Part shown: one piece after another, positions 1-8,732 of the stretch
Numbering within the stretch: position 1 is the stretch's first letter
Layout of the letters: each line of letters opens with the position of its first letter
NCBI GenBank assembly: GCA_022844205.1
Contig: JALHMF010000006.1
Location: forward strand, 116,720-180,719
From: Xanthobacteraceae bacterium
GTDB taxonomy: Bacteria > Pseudomonadota > Alphaproteobacteria > Rhizobiales > Xanthobacteraceae
Length of the DNA: 64,000 nt
Direction of reading: 5' to 3'
Translations under genes and position numbers: made by a program
Notes under the pieces: model-generated
Databases searched by the model: none
Told to the model about the DNA's origin: nothing
What the model saw: the letters and a program-made list of their open reading frames with translations, nothing else

Positions 1-494
1 TGGAAGTGGCGCGCGTCCTGCGGCGTTTCGATCAGCGTCACGGCGCCGGCGGGCAGCTGTCCCATCGTGCCGATCACTTCGGGGTGGTTGCGATGGCCGA
101 CAAGCACGATTTGGCGCCCGCGCTTGAAATGCACCATCGCCTCGCGATGCACTTTCGTCACCAGCGGACAGGTGGCGTCAATGGCGAACAGGTTGCGCCG
201 CCCGGCTTCGGCCGGCACCGCCTTCGGCACGCCATGCGCGGAGAAGATCACCGGCCGGTCGCCGTCCGGAACCTCGGTCAGTTCCTCGACGAACACGGCA
301 CCTTTCCGCCGCAGGCTCTCGACCACGTATTTGTTGTGAACGATCTCGTGCCGCACATAGACCGGCGCCCCGTATTTCACGAGCGCCCGTTCCACCGCAT
401 CGATTGCCCGCACCACGCCGGCGCAAAAGCCGCGCGGGGCGCATAAAAAGATGCGGAGAGGCGGTTTTTCGGGATGCATTGCGTGCTCGGCCAT
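1..494 (-). CDS. ispH: 4-hydroxy-3-methylbut-2-enyl diphosphate reductase (IspH), N-terminal part
   Basis: Last enzyme of the MEP isoprenoid pathway, an Fe-S protein that converts HMBPP to IPP and DMAPP. Translating the minus strand from the ATG at 494-492 gives the family N-terminus: [10 protein letters not shown] with its cluster-binding Cys at about residue 24, then [12 protein letters not shown] and later [12 protein letters not shown], which holds the second Cys. The reading frame is still open at position 1, so the C-terminal half lies outside the window. GAGAAG about 9 nt upstream supports this start; a second in-frame ATG lies at 479. The gene is divergent from trcR, so the 127 bp between them should hold both promoters. 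Confidence 0.95.
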   Translation of the reverse strand, partial: MAEHAMHPEKPPLRIFLCAPRGFCAGVVRAIDAVERALVKYGAPVYVRHEIVHNKYVVESLRRKGAVFVEELTEVPDGDRPVIFSAHGVPKAVPAEAGRRNLFAIDATCPLVTKVHREAMVHFKRGRQIVLVGHRNHPEVIGTMGQLPAGAVTLIETPQDARHF

Positions 495-621
495 AATTTG
501 CTTCTCAGGCTTTCTACCCCTATATAGCCCCCAACCCCGGTCAATTTAAGAACAACCGAGGCTCCGTCCGATAGGGCGGCGGAGCGCGAAAACCCGTATC
601 TGTTCGCCAAAGAGGCCCCTT

Positions 622-1323
622 ATGACTGCTGCACCCCTGATGCCCAAGGCCACCGCCGTATGGCTCGTGGAAAACACCTCGCTTTCATTCGATCAGATTG
701 CCGATTTCTGCAAGCTGCACCCGCTTGAGGTGAAGGGCATTGCCGACGGCGAGGTGGCGCAGGGCATCAAGGGCATGGACCCGATCACCACCGGGCAGCT
801 CACGCGCGAAGAGATCGCGAAGGCCGAGGCCGATCCGACCCACCGGCTTCAGATCGTCGAGAGCCGCCGCGTGCCGATCCCGGAGGCGAAGCCGAAGAAG
901 GGGCCGCGCTATACCCCCGTCTCCAAGCGGCAGGACCGTCCGAACGCCATCCTCTGGCTCGTGCGCAATCACCCGGAGCTGAAAGACAGCCAGATCATGC
1001 GGCTTGTCGGCACGACCAAGTCGACGATCCAGTCCGTGCGCGACCGCTCGCACTGGAATTCGCAGCAGTTGGCGCCGATGGATCCGGTGACGCTGGGCCT
1101 CGCCTCGCAGATCGACCTCGATCACGAAGTGCGCCGCGCCTCCAAGGAAAAGCCGGCACCCGCGCAAACCGAGTCGACCCTGCTTCCGGCATCGGAAACC
1201 ACCATCGCCCGCAAGGAACCCGAGCCGCAGCTCTCGACTGAGCCTCCCAAGCGCGAGCGCGAGACGCCGATCGACGTGGACTCGGTGTTCGCCAAGCTCG
1301 GTGGCGGCCGCAAGAGCGAGTAA
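622..1323 (+). CDS. trcR: TrcR-type cell cycle transcriptional regulator (DUF1013)
   Basis: A 233-aa protein of the DUF1013/TrcR family, which is confined to Alphaproteobacteria and is regarded as a cell-cycle-linked DNA-binding regulator. The N-terminal half (about residues 8-60) and the central half (about 105-150, NAILWLVRNHPELKDSQIMR) each look like a helix-turn-helix unit. The central one contains the motif GTTKSTIQSVRDR. The last 60 residues are charged, Pro/Glu-rich and probably disordered. The gene stands alone, divergent from ispH and convergent with the SDR gene. Family assignment is from sequence memory; the regulon cannot be read here. Confidence 0.85.
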   Translation: MTAAPLMPKATAVWLVENTSLSFDQIADFCKLHPLEVKGIADGEVAQGIKGMDPITTGQLTREEIAKAEADPTHRLQIVESRRVPIPEAKPKKGPRYTPVSKRQDRPNAILWLVRNHPELKDSQIMRLVGTTKSTIQSVRDRSHWNSQQLAPMDPVTLGLASQIDLDHEVRRASKEKPAPAQTESTLLPASETTIARKEPEPQLSTEPPKRERETPIDVDSVFAKLGGGRKSE

Positions 1324-1375
1324 TTTTCCGAACCTATCGGTCCAAGAAGCATATTCTTTCAGTTTAACTCATGCT

Positions 1376-1420
1376 GGACCCCGGCTCGGACGGCTTCGCC
1401 GTCCGTCCGGGGAACGTCAT
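1376..1420. repeat. Palindromic hairpin between convergent genes
   Basis: The stem CCCCGG..CGGACGGC / GCCGTCCG..CCGGGG (1379-1412) closes on a TTC loop and lies between convergent trcR and the SDR gene. It resembles the ccggg-type palindromes at 32109, 54789 and 56152. No clear T-run follows on either strand, so a terminator role is possible but not shown. Confidence 0.5.
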
Positions 1421-1431
1421 TTCAACCAAAA

Positions 1432-2229
1432 TTATTTCAACTGCTCGTCTTCCACTGGCACCGTGTAATTCAGCGCGAGGCGTCCGCCGTCGGCGTGGAT
1501 GGTTTCGCCGGTGATGTAGCTTGCCTCGTCGGAGGCAAGGAACACCGCGACCGAGGCGACTTCCTCCGGTTCGCCAATCCTGCCCAAGGGTGTGCGCGCG
1601 AGCAGCAGCCGTCTTGCCTCGCGGTCCTTGGCAACGCTGCTCAGCATTTCCGTCATGATCGAGCCGGGGCCGATCGCGTTGACGCGAATCCCGTAGGGCG
1701 CCAGCGCCAGCGCCATCGAGCGCGTGAGCTGCTGGATGCCGCCCTTGGACGTTGAATAGGCGACATGGTTCGGAATCGCGACCGTCGCGTTGATCGACGA
1801 CATGTTGACGATGGCGCCCGGCTTCTTGCCTGTCTTCACCTGCGCGACCATTTTCCTCGCCGCGGCCTGGCCGAGCAGGAAACTTCCCTTCACGTTGACG
1901 CGCATCACGCGGTCGAATTCGGATTCCTTCAGTTCGAGGAAATCCGCCGCCGAATTGATGCCCGCGTTGTTGATGGCGATATCGACATCGCCACCGAACA
2001 TCTTGCATGCGATGTCGATCAGGTTTTGGACTTCATTGCTGGAGCCGACATCGCAGCGGACGAAATAGGCATTGCCGCCCAGATGCTTCGCCGCGATGGC
2101 GCCCGCCGTCTCGTCGATGTCGGCGAGCACGACCTTGGCGCCTTCCTCGATGAAACGCTTTGCGATGGCGAGGCCAATGCCGCGCGCGGCACCGGTGACG
2201 ATGGCGACTTTATTTTCCAGGCGGGGCAT
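1432..2229 (-). CDS. SDR family NAD(P)-dependent oxidoreductase
   Basis: A 265-aa classical short-chain dehydrogenase/reductase. Seen: the cofactor motif TGAARGIG at about residues 12-19, the NNAG motif near residue 89, and the catalytic Ser with Y-S-T-S-K (YSTSKGG) near 158. The C-terminal SYITGETIHADGG is typical of the family's substrate-side end. Substrate is unknown. The start ATG overlaps the stop of the upstream propionyl-CoA synthetase gene (TGATG), so the two are translationally coupled; a role in short-chain acyl or hydroxyacyl metabolism is an inference from that. Confidence 0.88.
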   Translation of the reverse strand: MPRLENKVAIVTGAARGIGLAIAKRFIEEGAKVVLADIDETAGAIAAKHLGGNAYFVRCDVGSSNEVQNLIDIACKMFGGDVDIAINNAGINSAADFLELKESEFDRVMRVNVKGSFLLGQAAARKMVAQVKTGKKPGAIVNMSSINATVAIPNHVAYSTSKGGIQQLTRSMALALAPYGIRVNAIGPGSIMTEMLSSVAKDREARRLLLARTPLGRIGEPEEVASVAVFLASDEASYITGETIHADGGRLALNYTVPVEDEQLK

Positions 2230-4148
2230 CAGATCCCCAACCCTCGCCCTCTCAGCGCCGTCGCAATCTCATCCAGAATCGCCGGATCGTCGATGGTCGC
2301 CGGCATGTTCCAGGCATCCCTGTCGGCGATCTTCTTCATCGTGCCGCGCAGGATTTTGCCGGAGCGGGTTTTCGGCAGGCGGCTCACGGTGATCGCCACC
2401 TTGAAGGCCGCGACCGGTCCGATCTTTTCGCGCACCAGCGCCACGACTTCCTTCTCGATTTCGGACGGATGCCGGTTCACGCCCGTCTTCAGCACGATGA
2501 ACCCGCACGGCACTTCGCCCTTGAGTTCGTCCTTGATGCCGACGACGGCGCATTCGGCGACGTCCGGGTGCGCGGAAAGAATTTCCTCCATGCCGCCGGT
2601 CGAGAGCCGGTGTCCGGCCACATTGATGATGTCGTCGGTGCGGCTCATGATGAAGACGTACCCATCCTCGTCGCGGAAGCCGGCGTCGGCGGTTTTGTAA
2701 TAGCCGGGAAACTCGGCGAGGTAGCTTTCGTGGAAGCGATCGTCCTGCTGCCACAGGGTCGGCAGACAGGAAGGCGGCAGCGGAAGCTTCACCGCGATCG
2801 AGCCCATCTTGCCGGGACCGACGGGTTTGCCGTTTTCATCCAGAATGTCGATGTCGTAACCGGGCATCGGCACGGAGGATGAGCCATATTTCACCGTCAT
2901 CTGCCCGAGACCGACCGGATTGCCGGCGATGGTCCAGCCGGTTTCGGTCTGCCACCAGTGATCGATCACCGGCACTTTCAGGATTTTTTCCGCCCACTGG
3001 ATCGTGTCCGGGTCGGCGCGCTCGCCCGCGAGAAAGAGCGTGCGGAATTTCGACAGGTCGTGGCCCGCAAGCATCTTTGCGTTCGGATCTTCCTTCTTGA
3101 TCGCACGGAACGCGGTCGGCGCTGTAAAGAGCGCGGCGACGCCATGCTCCGCGCAGACGCGCCAGAACGCGCCCGCGTCCGGCGTGCCGACCGGCTTTCC
3201 CTCGTACAGGATCGACGTGCAGCCGGTGAACAGCGGCGCATAGACAATGTAGGAGTGTCCGACCACCCAGCCGATGTCGGACGCGGCCCAGAACACTTCG
3301 CCCGGCTCGATGCCGTAGATGTTCTTCATGGACCAGTGCAGCGCGACCATGTGGCCGCCATTGTCGCGCACGACGCCTTTCGGGATGCCGGTCGTGCCGG
3401 ATGTGTAGAGAATGTAGAGCGGGTCGGTGGCGAGAAGCGGCACGCAGTCCGCGGTCTTTCCGTCGCGGCGTGCCGCGGCGAGCAGCGCTCCCCAGTCATG
3501 ATCGCGGCCCGTGATCATCGAGGCCTCAAGCTGCGGGCGCTGTAACAGCAGCACGTCCTGCGGCTTGTGCGTGGAAAGCTTGATCGCCTCATCGAGCAGC
3601 GGCTTGTAGGGGATGACGCGCGCGACTTCGATGCCGCAGGAAGCGGTGAGGATCATTTTCGGCTTGGCGTCGTCGATGCGGGTGGCGAGCTCCTTCGCGG
3701 CAAAGCCGCCGAACACCACGGAATGAATGGCACCGATGCGGGCGCAGGCATACATCGCGAACAGCGCTTCCGGTACCATCGGCATGTAGAGGATGACGCG
3801 GTCGCCCCTCCCGACGCCGAAATCCTTCAGCATCGCGGCGAGGGTTGTGACCTCCGCCTGCAGTTCGGCATAGGTGAAGGCGCGCTTGGTGCCGGTGACC
3901 GGGCTGTCATAGATGATCGCGTTCTGCGCGCCGCGGCCGGCTTTCACATGACGGTCGATCGCGTTGTAGCAGGTGTTGCAGACCGCATCGGGAAACCAGC
4001 GGCCATAGACGCCGGCATCCTTGTCGAAAATTTTCTTCGGCGCCTCGACCCAGTCGATGGATTTCGCGGCCTCCGCCCAGAAGCCCTCCGGGTCCCGCTT
4101 CCAGCCCGCATAGACCTCGGGATAGCGGCTGCCCGCTTTGCTATCCAT
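2229..4148 (-). CDS. prpE: Propionyl-CoA synthetase / acetyl-CoA synthetase-like
   Basis: An acyl-adenylate-forming ligase of about 639 aa that activates propionate (or acetate) to its CoA ester. Seen: N-terminal ACS motif, the AMP-binding loop YTSGTTGIPKGVV, HWWQTETGW, and near the C-terminus RSGKILRG, whose Lys is the residue acetylated in the family to switch activity off. Length and the VYGRWFPDAVCNTCYNAIDRH-like N-terminal block (I quote only part of it) match PrpE better than Acs. I prefer the ATG at 4148 because GGGAGCG sits 6 nt upstream; a longer start at 4163 lacks a ribosome site. It is coupled to the SDR gene and divergent from the exporter. Confidence 0.85.
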   Translation of the reverse strand: MDSKAGSRYPEVYAGWKRDPEGFWAEAAKSIDWVEAPKKIFDKDAGVYGRWFPDAVCNTCYNAIDRHVKAGRGAQNAIIYDSPVTGTKRAFTYAELQAEVTTLAAMLKDFGVGRGDRVILYMPMVPEALFAMYACARIGAIHSVVFGGFAAKELATRIDDAKPKMILTASCGIEVARVIPYKPLLDEAIKLSTHKPQDVLLLQRPQLEASMITGRDHDWGALLAAARRDGKTADCVPLLATDPLYILYTSGTTGIPKGVVRDNGGHMVALHWSMKNIYGIEPGEVFWAASDIGWVVGHSYIVYAPLFTGCTSILYEGKPVGTPDAGAFWRVCAEHGVAALFTAPTAFRAIKKEDPNAKMLAGHDLSKFRTLFLAGERADPDTIQWAEKILKVPVIDHWWQTETGWTIAGNPVGLGQMTVKYGSSSVPMPGYDIDILDENGKPVGPGKMGSIAVKLPLPPSCLPTLWQQDDRFHESYLAEFPGYYKTADAGFRDEDGYVFIMSRTDDIINVAGHRLSTGGMEEILSAHPDVAECAVVGIKDELKGEVPCGFIVLKTGVNRHPSEIEKEVVALVREKIGPVAAFKVAITVSRLPKTRSGKILRGTMKKIADRDAWNMPATIDDPAILDEIATALRGRGLGI

Positions 4149-4322
4149 CACGTTCGCTCCCATGCGCTTGGTTTTTGTTTTCTGCGTTCATTTTTCCGGT
4201 TCCTCGGCGGGTTGGCAAGCGGGATAAAGGTCTGGGTTGAGATGTGTGCTTGTTGCGCGCGAGACGGATGCGCTTTAGTGCATAAGAGCACGCCTTCCAG
4301 AGTCTTTCCCAGAATCGATCCA

Positions 4323-5081
4323 GTGCTCACCGATCCCCTGTTTTTCGTCACCGCGCTTGTTGCCGTTCTGTTTCTCGGCCTTGCCAAAGGCGGTTTTACA
4401 GGGGTCGGGCTGATCGCGACGCCGATGCTGTCGCTCTTGATCCCGCCCCTGCAGGCGGTGGCGATCGTTCTGCCGATTCTCATCCTGCAGGATGTGATGT
4501 CGGTCTGGGTCTACCGGCGCGACTGGGATGCGCGAAACCTGAAGATCATGCTGCCGGGCGCCGTGATCGGCGTCGGCGTGGCGTGGCTCTTCATGGCGAA
4601 GGTGCCGGAGGCAGCGGTGCGGCTCGCCATCGGCATCGTCACGCTCGCGTTCGTGTTGAACCAGTGGTTCGGCAAGAAGCCCGAGAAGGAACGCGGCAAG
4701 CCCAGCATCTGGCGCGGCGCGATCGCGGGCGGGTTGTCCGGCTTCACCAGTACGATCTCGCATGCCGGCGGGCCGCCGTATCAGATTTACATCATGCCGC
4801 AGCGGCTCGCGAAGATGACGTTTGTGGGCACGACGGCGATCTTCTTCGCGGTGGTCAACGCGGTGAAGATCGCGCCGGTGCTGGCACTCGGCCAGTTCAC
4901 CTCGAAAAACCTGTTCACTTCGGCCGTGCTGTTGCCATTGGCGGCTGCCACGAACTATCTCGGCATCGTGCTCGTGCGGCGGATGCCATCCGAGCTGTTC
5001 TATCGCATCGTGTATCTGGTGATGTTCCTGCTCTCGCTGGAATTGATCAGGGGCGGCGCGATGGTCCTCATCGCAAAATAA
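4323..5081 (+). CDS. TauE/SafE family sulfite/organosulfonate exporter-like membrane protein
   Basis: A 252-aa integral inner-membrane protein with about eight hydrophobic segments in the two-fold TauE/SafE pattern. The glycine-rich first repeat is GLAKGGFTGVG near residue 18 and the second is GGLSGFTSTISHAGGPP near residue 143. The family exports sulfite, sulfoacetate or similar anions; the substrate here is unknown. The start is uncertain: GTG at 4323 places the first helix properly, while an ATG at 4242 would add a 27-residue cysteine-bearing tail. Divergent from prpE. Confidence 0.8.
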   Translation: MLTDPLFFVTALVAVLFLGLAKGGFTGVGLIATPMLSLLIPPLQAVAIVLPILILQDVMSVWVYRRDWDARNLKIMLPGAVIGVGVAWLFMAKVPEAAVRLAIGIVTLAFVLNQWFGKKPEKERGKPSIWRGAIAGGLSGFTSTISHAGGPPYQIYIMPQRLAKMTFVGTTAIFFAVVNAVKIAPVLALGQFTSKNLFTSAVLLPLAAATNYLGIVLVRRMPSELFYRIVYLVMFLLSLELIRGGAMVLIAK

Positions 5082-5084
5082 ATT

Positions 5085-5210
5085 CCCTCCCCCTGAAAGG
5101 GGAGGGTTGCCGACGCCGCCACGCGGCGAAGGCGGGTGGGTCTTTTTCGCAAGCGACCCCCACCCGCTCGGTCGCTTTGCTCCCCCGCCCTCCCCCTTTC
5201 AGGGGGAGGG
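5085..5210. repeat. Palindromic repeat, family C copy 1 (CCCTCCCCCT type)
   Basis: An inverted repeat opening with tccctccccctgaaagggg and closing with ccccctttcagggggaggga, with a gggtggg / cccaccc inner stem. It lies between the exporter and the acyl-CoA synthetase genes. Further copies are at 22648, 35757, 36467, 38687 and 42979. Confidence 0.85.
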
Positions 5211-5291
5211 ATGAAGAGTGTCGCTTGAGGCGATGCAAAGACACCGCTAGCGTTCTCCTAACGACAAGAAACGTGCAGGGGGAGGGAACGC

Positions 5292-6917
5292 GTGGCCAGT
5301 GCGTATGACATCGACCTCGATAAGAACCCGGCCAACTTCCAGCCGCTGACGCCGCTCACGTTTCTGGAGCGCGCGGCTTCCGTCTTCCCCGCTCATCCGG
5401 CGATTGTTCACGGCGGGCGCACGACCAGCTATCGCGATTTCTACGCGCGGGCGCGCAGGCTTGGCTCTGCGCTGGCGAAGCACGGCATTTCGCGCGGGGA
5501 CACGGTGGCCGCGATGCTCGCCAACACGCCGGCGATGCTGAAGGCGCATTACGGGGTGCCGATGACCGGCGGCGTCCTGAACACGCTCAACACGCGCCTC
5601 GACGCGCCGATCATCGCTTTCTGCCTCGATCACGGCGAAGCGAAAGTGGTGATCACCGACCGGGAATTTTCCAAAACGATGAAGGCAGCCCTTGCGCTCT
5701 GCAGGACGAAGCCGCTCGTAATCGATTATGACGACCCGGAATTCACGGGCGAAGGCGAGCGCATCGGCTCTATTGAATACGAGGATTTCATCGCGCAGGG
5801 CGATCCGGCGTTCGCATGGAAAATGCCGGACGACGAATGGGATGCGATCTCGCTGAACTACACATCGGGCACCACCGGCGACCCGAAAGGCGTGGTCTAT
5901 CACCATCGCGGTGCGGCGCTGCTTGCCATCGGCAACATCGTCACCTGCGGCATGCGGAAGAATCCGGTCTATCTCTGGACGCTGCCGATGTTTCATTGCA
6001 ACGGCTGGTGCTTCCCTTGGTCGATCTCCGCTGTCACCGGCACCCATGTCTGCCTGCGGCAGGTGCGGGCCAAGCAGATGTTCGATCTCATTTTGAAGCA
6101 CGGCGTCACGCATCTTTGCGGCGCGCCCATCGTGATGGCGACGCTCCTGAACGCGCCGGACAACGAGAAGAAGCCGCTTCCGCATGTGGTGGAGTTTTTC
6201 ACCGCCGCCGCGCCGCCGCCCGAGGCGGTGCTGGCGGCGATGAAGAATGCCGGCTTCAACGTCACGCATCTTTACGGCCTGACCGAAACCTATGGGCCTG
6301 CGGTCGTGAACGACTGGCATTCGGCGTGGGATTTGCTGCCGTCCGGCGAGCAGGCGGTTCATAAGGCAAGACAAGGCGTGCGCTACGTGCCGCTGGAGGC
6401 GCTCGACGTCATTGACCCGCAAACGATGCAGCCGGTGCCGCGCGACGGCGAGACGCTGGGCGAAGTGATGTTCCGCGGCAATGTCGTGATGAAAGGTTAT
6501 CTGAAAAATCCGAAAGCCACGCAGCGGGCATTTGAAGGCGGCTGGTTTCATTCCGGCGATCTCGGCGTCGTTCATCCCGATGGCTACGTCCAGCTCAAGG
6601 ACCGCTCCAAGGACATCATCATTTCGGGCGGCGAGAATATTTCGTCCATCGAAGTGGAAGATGCGCTTTACAAGCACCCCGCCGTCGCGGTCGCAGCCGT
6701 TGTCGCGCGGCCGGACGACAAATGGGGGGAGACGCCTTGCGCGTTCATCGAACTGCGCCCCGGAAAATCGGCGACGCCGGACGAAATCATCGAGCACTGC
6801 CGCAAGAATCTCGCGCGCTTCAAATGCCCGCGGCATGTGGTGTTTACGGAACTGCCGAAGACCTCGACCGGCAAGATTCAGAAATTTAAATTGCGCGAGA
6901 TGGCGAAGGGGATTTGA
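5292..6917 (+). CDS. AMP-binding acyl-CoA synthetase (medium/long-chain or DmdB-like)
   Basis: A 541-aa adenylate-forming ligase that converts a carboxylic acid to its CoA thioester. Seen: the P-loop YTSGTTGDPKGVVYHH near residue 191, the GLTETYGP A5 motif near 331, RSKDIIISGGENISS, and the C-terminal PKTSTGKIQKFKLR with the catalytic Lys. It belongs to the family that includes medium/long-chain fatty acid ligases and methylmercaptopropionate-CoA ligase; substrate cannot be decided from sequence. Start is GTG at 5292, with GGGGAGGGAA just upstream, partly supplied by a fragment of the neighbouring CCCTCC-type repeat. Confidence 0.85.
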   Translation: MASAYDIDLDKNPANFQPLTPLTFLERAASVFPAHPAIVHGGRTTSYRDFYARARRLGSALAKHGISRGDTVAAMLANTPAMLKAHYGVPMTGGVLNTLNTRLDAPIIAFCLDHGEAKVVITDREFSKTMKAALALCRTKPLVIDYDDPEFTGEGERIGSIEYEDFIAQGDPAFAWKMPDDEWDAISLNYTSGTTGDPKGVVYHHRGAALLAIGNIVTCGMRKNPVYLWTLPMFHCNGWCFPWSISAVTGTHVCLRQVRAKQMFDLILKHGVTHLCGAPIVMATLLNAPDNEKKPLPHVVEFFTAAAPPPEAVLAAMKNAGFNVTHLYGLTETYGPAVVNDWHSAWDLLPSGEQAVHKARQGVRYVPLEALDVIDPQTMQPVPRDGETLGEVMFRGNVVMKGYLKNPKATQRAFEGGWFHSGDLGVVHPDGYVQLKDRSKDIIISGGENISSIEVEDALYKHPAVAVAAVVARPDDKWGETPCAFIELRPGKSATPDEIIEHCRKNLARFKCPRHVVFTELPKTSTGKIQKFKLREMAKGI

Positions 6918-6987
6918 CGGACGAAGCGTTCAAACTTTTATCCGACGCAGGTTCTTTGCGATCAATGAAAAATAAAATCGCCGTGGC

Positions 6988-7037
6988 CCGGACATAGGCG
7001 AGTGAAGCGACGCCGTCCTTCGGACGGTTATGTCCGG
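6988..7037. repeat. Short palindrome in the 6.9-8.4 kb intergenic region
   Basis: The arms ccggacata (6988-6996) and tatgtccgg (7029-7037) flank an inner hairpin around gccgtccttcggac. It is the first of several palindromes in the 1.4-kb stretch without a convincing gene between the acyl-CoA synthetase and cold-shock genes. Confidence 0.6.
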
Positions 7038-7052
7038 TCATCCACGTCTTCC

Positions 7053-7157
7053 TTGTCATCGTCCGCGAAAGCGGACGCTCCAGTAATCATGGAGAACGGG
7101 TTTACTGGATCGCCCGGCAAGCTTGCGCAGCCTGCCTAAAGTTCGCTGCGATGACAA
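7053..7157. repeat. Palindromic repeat, family B copy 1
   Basis: Starts ttgtcatcgtccgcg and ends gcgatgacaa, with an internal tccagtaa / ttactgga pair. The same arrangement occurs at 19534-19632, so this is a dispersed inverted repeat. Confidence 0.8.
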
Positions 7158-7265
7158 AAATACGGCTATTCGCATTTGCTGAATCGAAAGCGGCGTATTC
7201 GCGCTAAGTTCGCATAACCTTATCCCCTCCCTCCGCAGGCATTTTAAAATCCACCCGTCTCGATC

Positions 7266-7660
7266 CAGATAAGGGGCGCATGCGCAGCGTTCTCATGTGC
7301 GGATCGGGAGCGGTGGCCTTGCCGCGCGACGTAACGCATCGCGCAGCATTGCGGCCCAAGCCGTTCGTGCCCGCTGCAACGACCTTGCAGCACAGGCATC
7401 CGGGTCTGGCGCTTCCCGTGGGCCCAACCACGGTCGCGCCGGTGTGGTGCCGGCAGCGGTGGATAGAGCAGGGGTCCGTTCGTAGCGGATTCGGTTAGTC
7501 CACCGGGGTTCGGACGGAGCAAGCCTAGAAACACCGCGTGCGGGACGCCGGAAGCAATCCGGCACCTGCGGTGAAGACCTCCTGTGTGTTTCTTTCACTC
7601 ACACACAGGGCCGTGGGGATCGGATTTCCCCGGCGTCCCGCGCCGCCCGTTTTGGCGGCG
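7266..7660. ncRNA. Candidate large structured RNA locus (strand unknown)
   Basis: No convincing gene lies here. Instead there is a run of perfect inverted repeats: GCGCGA/TCGCGC (7324-7344), GCTGCAA/TTGCAGC with a 5-nt loop (7373-7391), CCGTGG/CCACGG (7416-7433), GCCGG/CCGGC (7438-7454), a 12-bp stem GCGGGACGCCGG/CCGGCGTCCCGC (7540-7551 with 7630-7641) enclosing a 9-bp CCTGTGTGT/ACACACAGG hairpin (7581-7609), and GCCGCC/GGCGGC (7642-7659). That density suggests a structured transcript or a mosaic of mobile palindromes. Signatures of RNase P RNA, tmRNA and SRP RNA are not recognisable to me. No obvious terminator T-run. Confidence 0.4.
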
Positions 7661-7710
7661 AGACTGACGACGACCCGGGCGTAAAACGCGTCGCGGGAAT
7701 ATTCTCGCTT

Positions 7711-7835
7711 GTCATTCCGGGGCGCGGAGAGCGAAGCAAGCCGCGAGCCCGGAATCCATAACCTCCGAGCAAAATAATGGACACTGGGGTTATGGATTCC
7801 GGACTGCCTCGCTTCGCTCCGGCATCCGGAATGAC
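7711..7835. repeat. Palindromic repeat, family A copy 1
   Basis: Outer arms gtcattccgg / ccggaatgac (7711-7720 and 7826-7835) with an inner cggaatccataac / gttatggattccg pair. Copies 2 and 3 are at 25191-25308 and 26360-26473. Confidence 0.88.
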
Positions 7836-7935
7836 AGATGCTGTTTGACATGCAACCACGAATGGACGTTCCCCGGACCCGCTGGCGCAGCCCGCCGAGC
7901 CGGGGGCCAGAACGGCAAGCGCATGCGATTCCTGG

Positions 7936-7985
7936 ATCCCGGCTCGCACTCGCAGGCTTCGCCGTTCGCTTGGCCGGGACACGTG
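7936..7985. repeat. Imperfect palindrome of the cccgg type
   Basis: gatcccggctcgc ... ggccgggacac with an inner aggcttcgcc-type hairpin. It looks like a decayed relative of the ccggg palindromes at 32109 and 56152. The rest of 7986-8180 shows no gene; base composition becomes AT-richer from about 8090. Confidence 0.4.
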
Positions 7986-8180
7986 AGCGGCGAGAAAATC
8001 TCCGCGCGGAATGCTGCCGTTAAAAACTGAATCAATCGCGCTTCAAGCGTTGTCGCATGCCGGAAGCAGAATGTGACTCAGGATAACAAATCGGCCGTTC
8101 AGGTGTTGGCTGCAAATTTTCTGTGCAACTGCGATGTAAATTTTTTGAAACTTTTACAGTTTCTACAGAGCGCGGATGTC

Positions 8181-8365
8181 TTGACCCTGCCACAAAAAAA
8201 TCGTTTCTACGCGCCGCAAACCAGTTTTTGGCGATCACTTGCGATCAAGCTCCCTGATCCGGGTGCCACGCTTTGCTGAAATCCAAGAACAGGATTGTGT
8301 GAGCCGTGCGATGGTCGCGCGGATGAGAAACGCACTTCGATGAAGTGTGCGAAAGGGAAGACTCG
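8181..8365 (+). promoter_or_regulatory. Putative cspA promoter and long 5' leader
   Basis: TTGACC (8181-8186), a 17-nt spacer and TTTCTA (8204-8209) form a plausible but weak housekeeping promoter. It would give a leader of about 150 nt, and long structured leaders are usual for cold-shock genes. Just before the ribosome site the leader has an imperfect hairpin cgcacttc/gaagtgtgcg (about 8330-8351). Inference only; no transcription start is known. Confidence 0.3.
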
Positions 8366-8572
8366 ATGGCTACCGGTACCGTGAAGTGGTTCAACGCCCA
8401 AAAGGGTTTCGGCTTCATCCAGCCCGCCGACGGCGGCAAGGATGTGTTCGTCCATATCAGCGCGGTAGAACGCGCCGGCATGTACACCCTGAATGAAGGT
8501 CAGAAGGTGAATTTCGAAATCACCACCGAGCGGGGCAAGACCGCGGCGACCAATCTGTCGGCGGCTTCGTAA
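8366..8572 (+). CDS. Cold-shock protein (CspA family)
   Basis: A 68-aa single cold-shock domain protein, an RNA chaperone of the cytoplasm. Both RNA-binding motifs are intact: KGFGFIQP (RNP1) and VFVHISA (RNP2), after the typical start [10 protein letters not shown]. The ATG at 8366 is favoured over an in-frame GTG at 8345 because GGGAAG lies just upstream and the family starts at this point. The gene is monocistronic, with a strong terminator right after it. Many paralogues exist in related genomes, so no specific number is assigned. Confidence 0.95.
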   Translation: MATGTVKWFNAQKGFGFIQPADGGKDVFVHISAVERAGMYTLNEGQKVNFEITTERGKTAATNLSAAS

Positions 8573-8595
8573 TCCTGGCCGAGATCAGAAAGGGA

Positions 8596-8622
8596 AAAGC
8601 CCGGCGCGAGCCGGGCTTTTTT
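8596..8622 (+). terminator. Rho-independent terminator of the cold-shock gene
   Basis: AAAGCCCGGC gcga GCCGGGC TTTTTT, a perfect GC stem followed by a T-run, 24 nt after the stop codon. Confidence 0.9.
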
Positions 8623-8732
8623 ATGAAATGGCGAGTGTGTCCTGTCTCGGCTTGTATTTCTGATTGTAGACCAGCCAGAAGCTGCCGAGGTGACGTTTTC
8701 CGCCGGGCCTCGTCGAATTAAGGCAATCGCGT

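Noticed and set aside
5247..6836. 529-codon open frame opposite the acyl-CoA synthetase gene
   Set aside because: Same reason; the plus strand has all adenylation motifs and a good start.
7204..7598. Three overlapping 75-101-codon frames on the minus strand in the hairpin-rich locus
   Set aside because: They overlap each other in different frames, lack ribosome sites, and the region is better explained by inverted repeats. They could still be annotated as hypothetical proteins in other genomes.
7266..7660. RNase P RNA or two-piece tmRNA at the structured locus
   Set aside because: The universal RNase P core sequences and the tRNA-like end and tag frame of tmRNA are not found.
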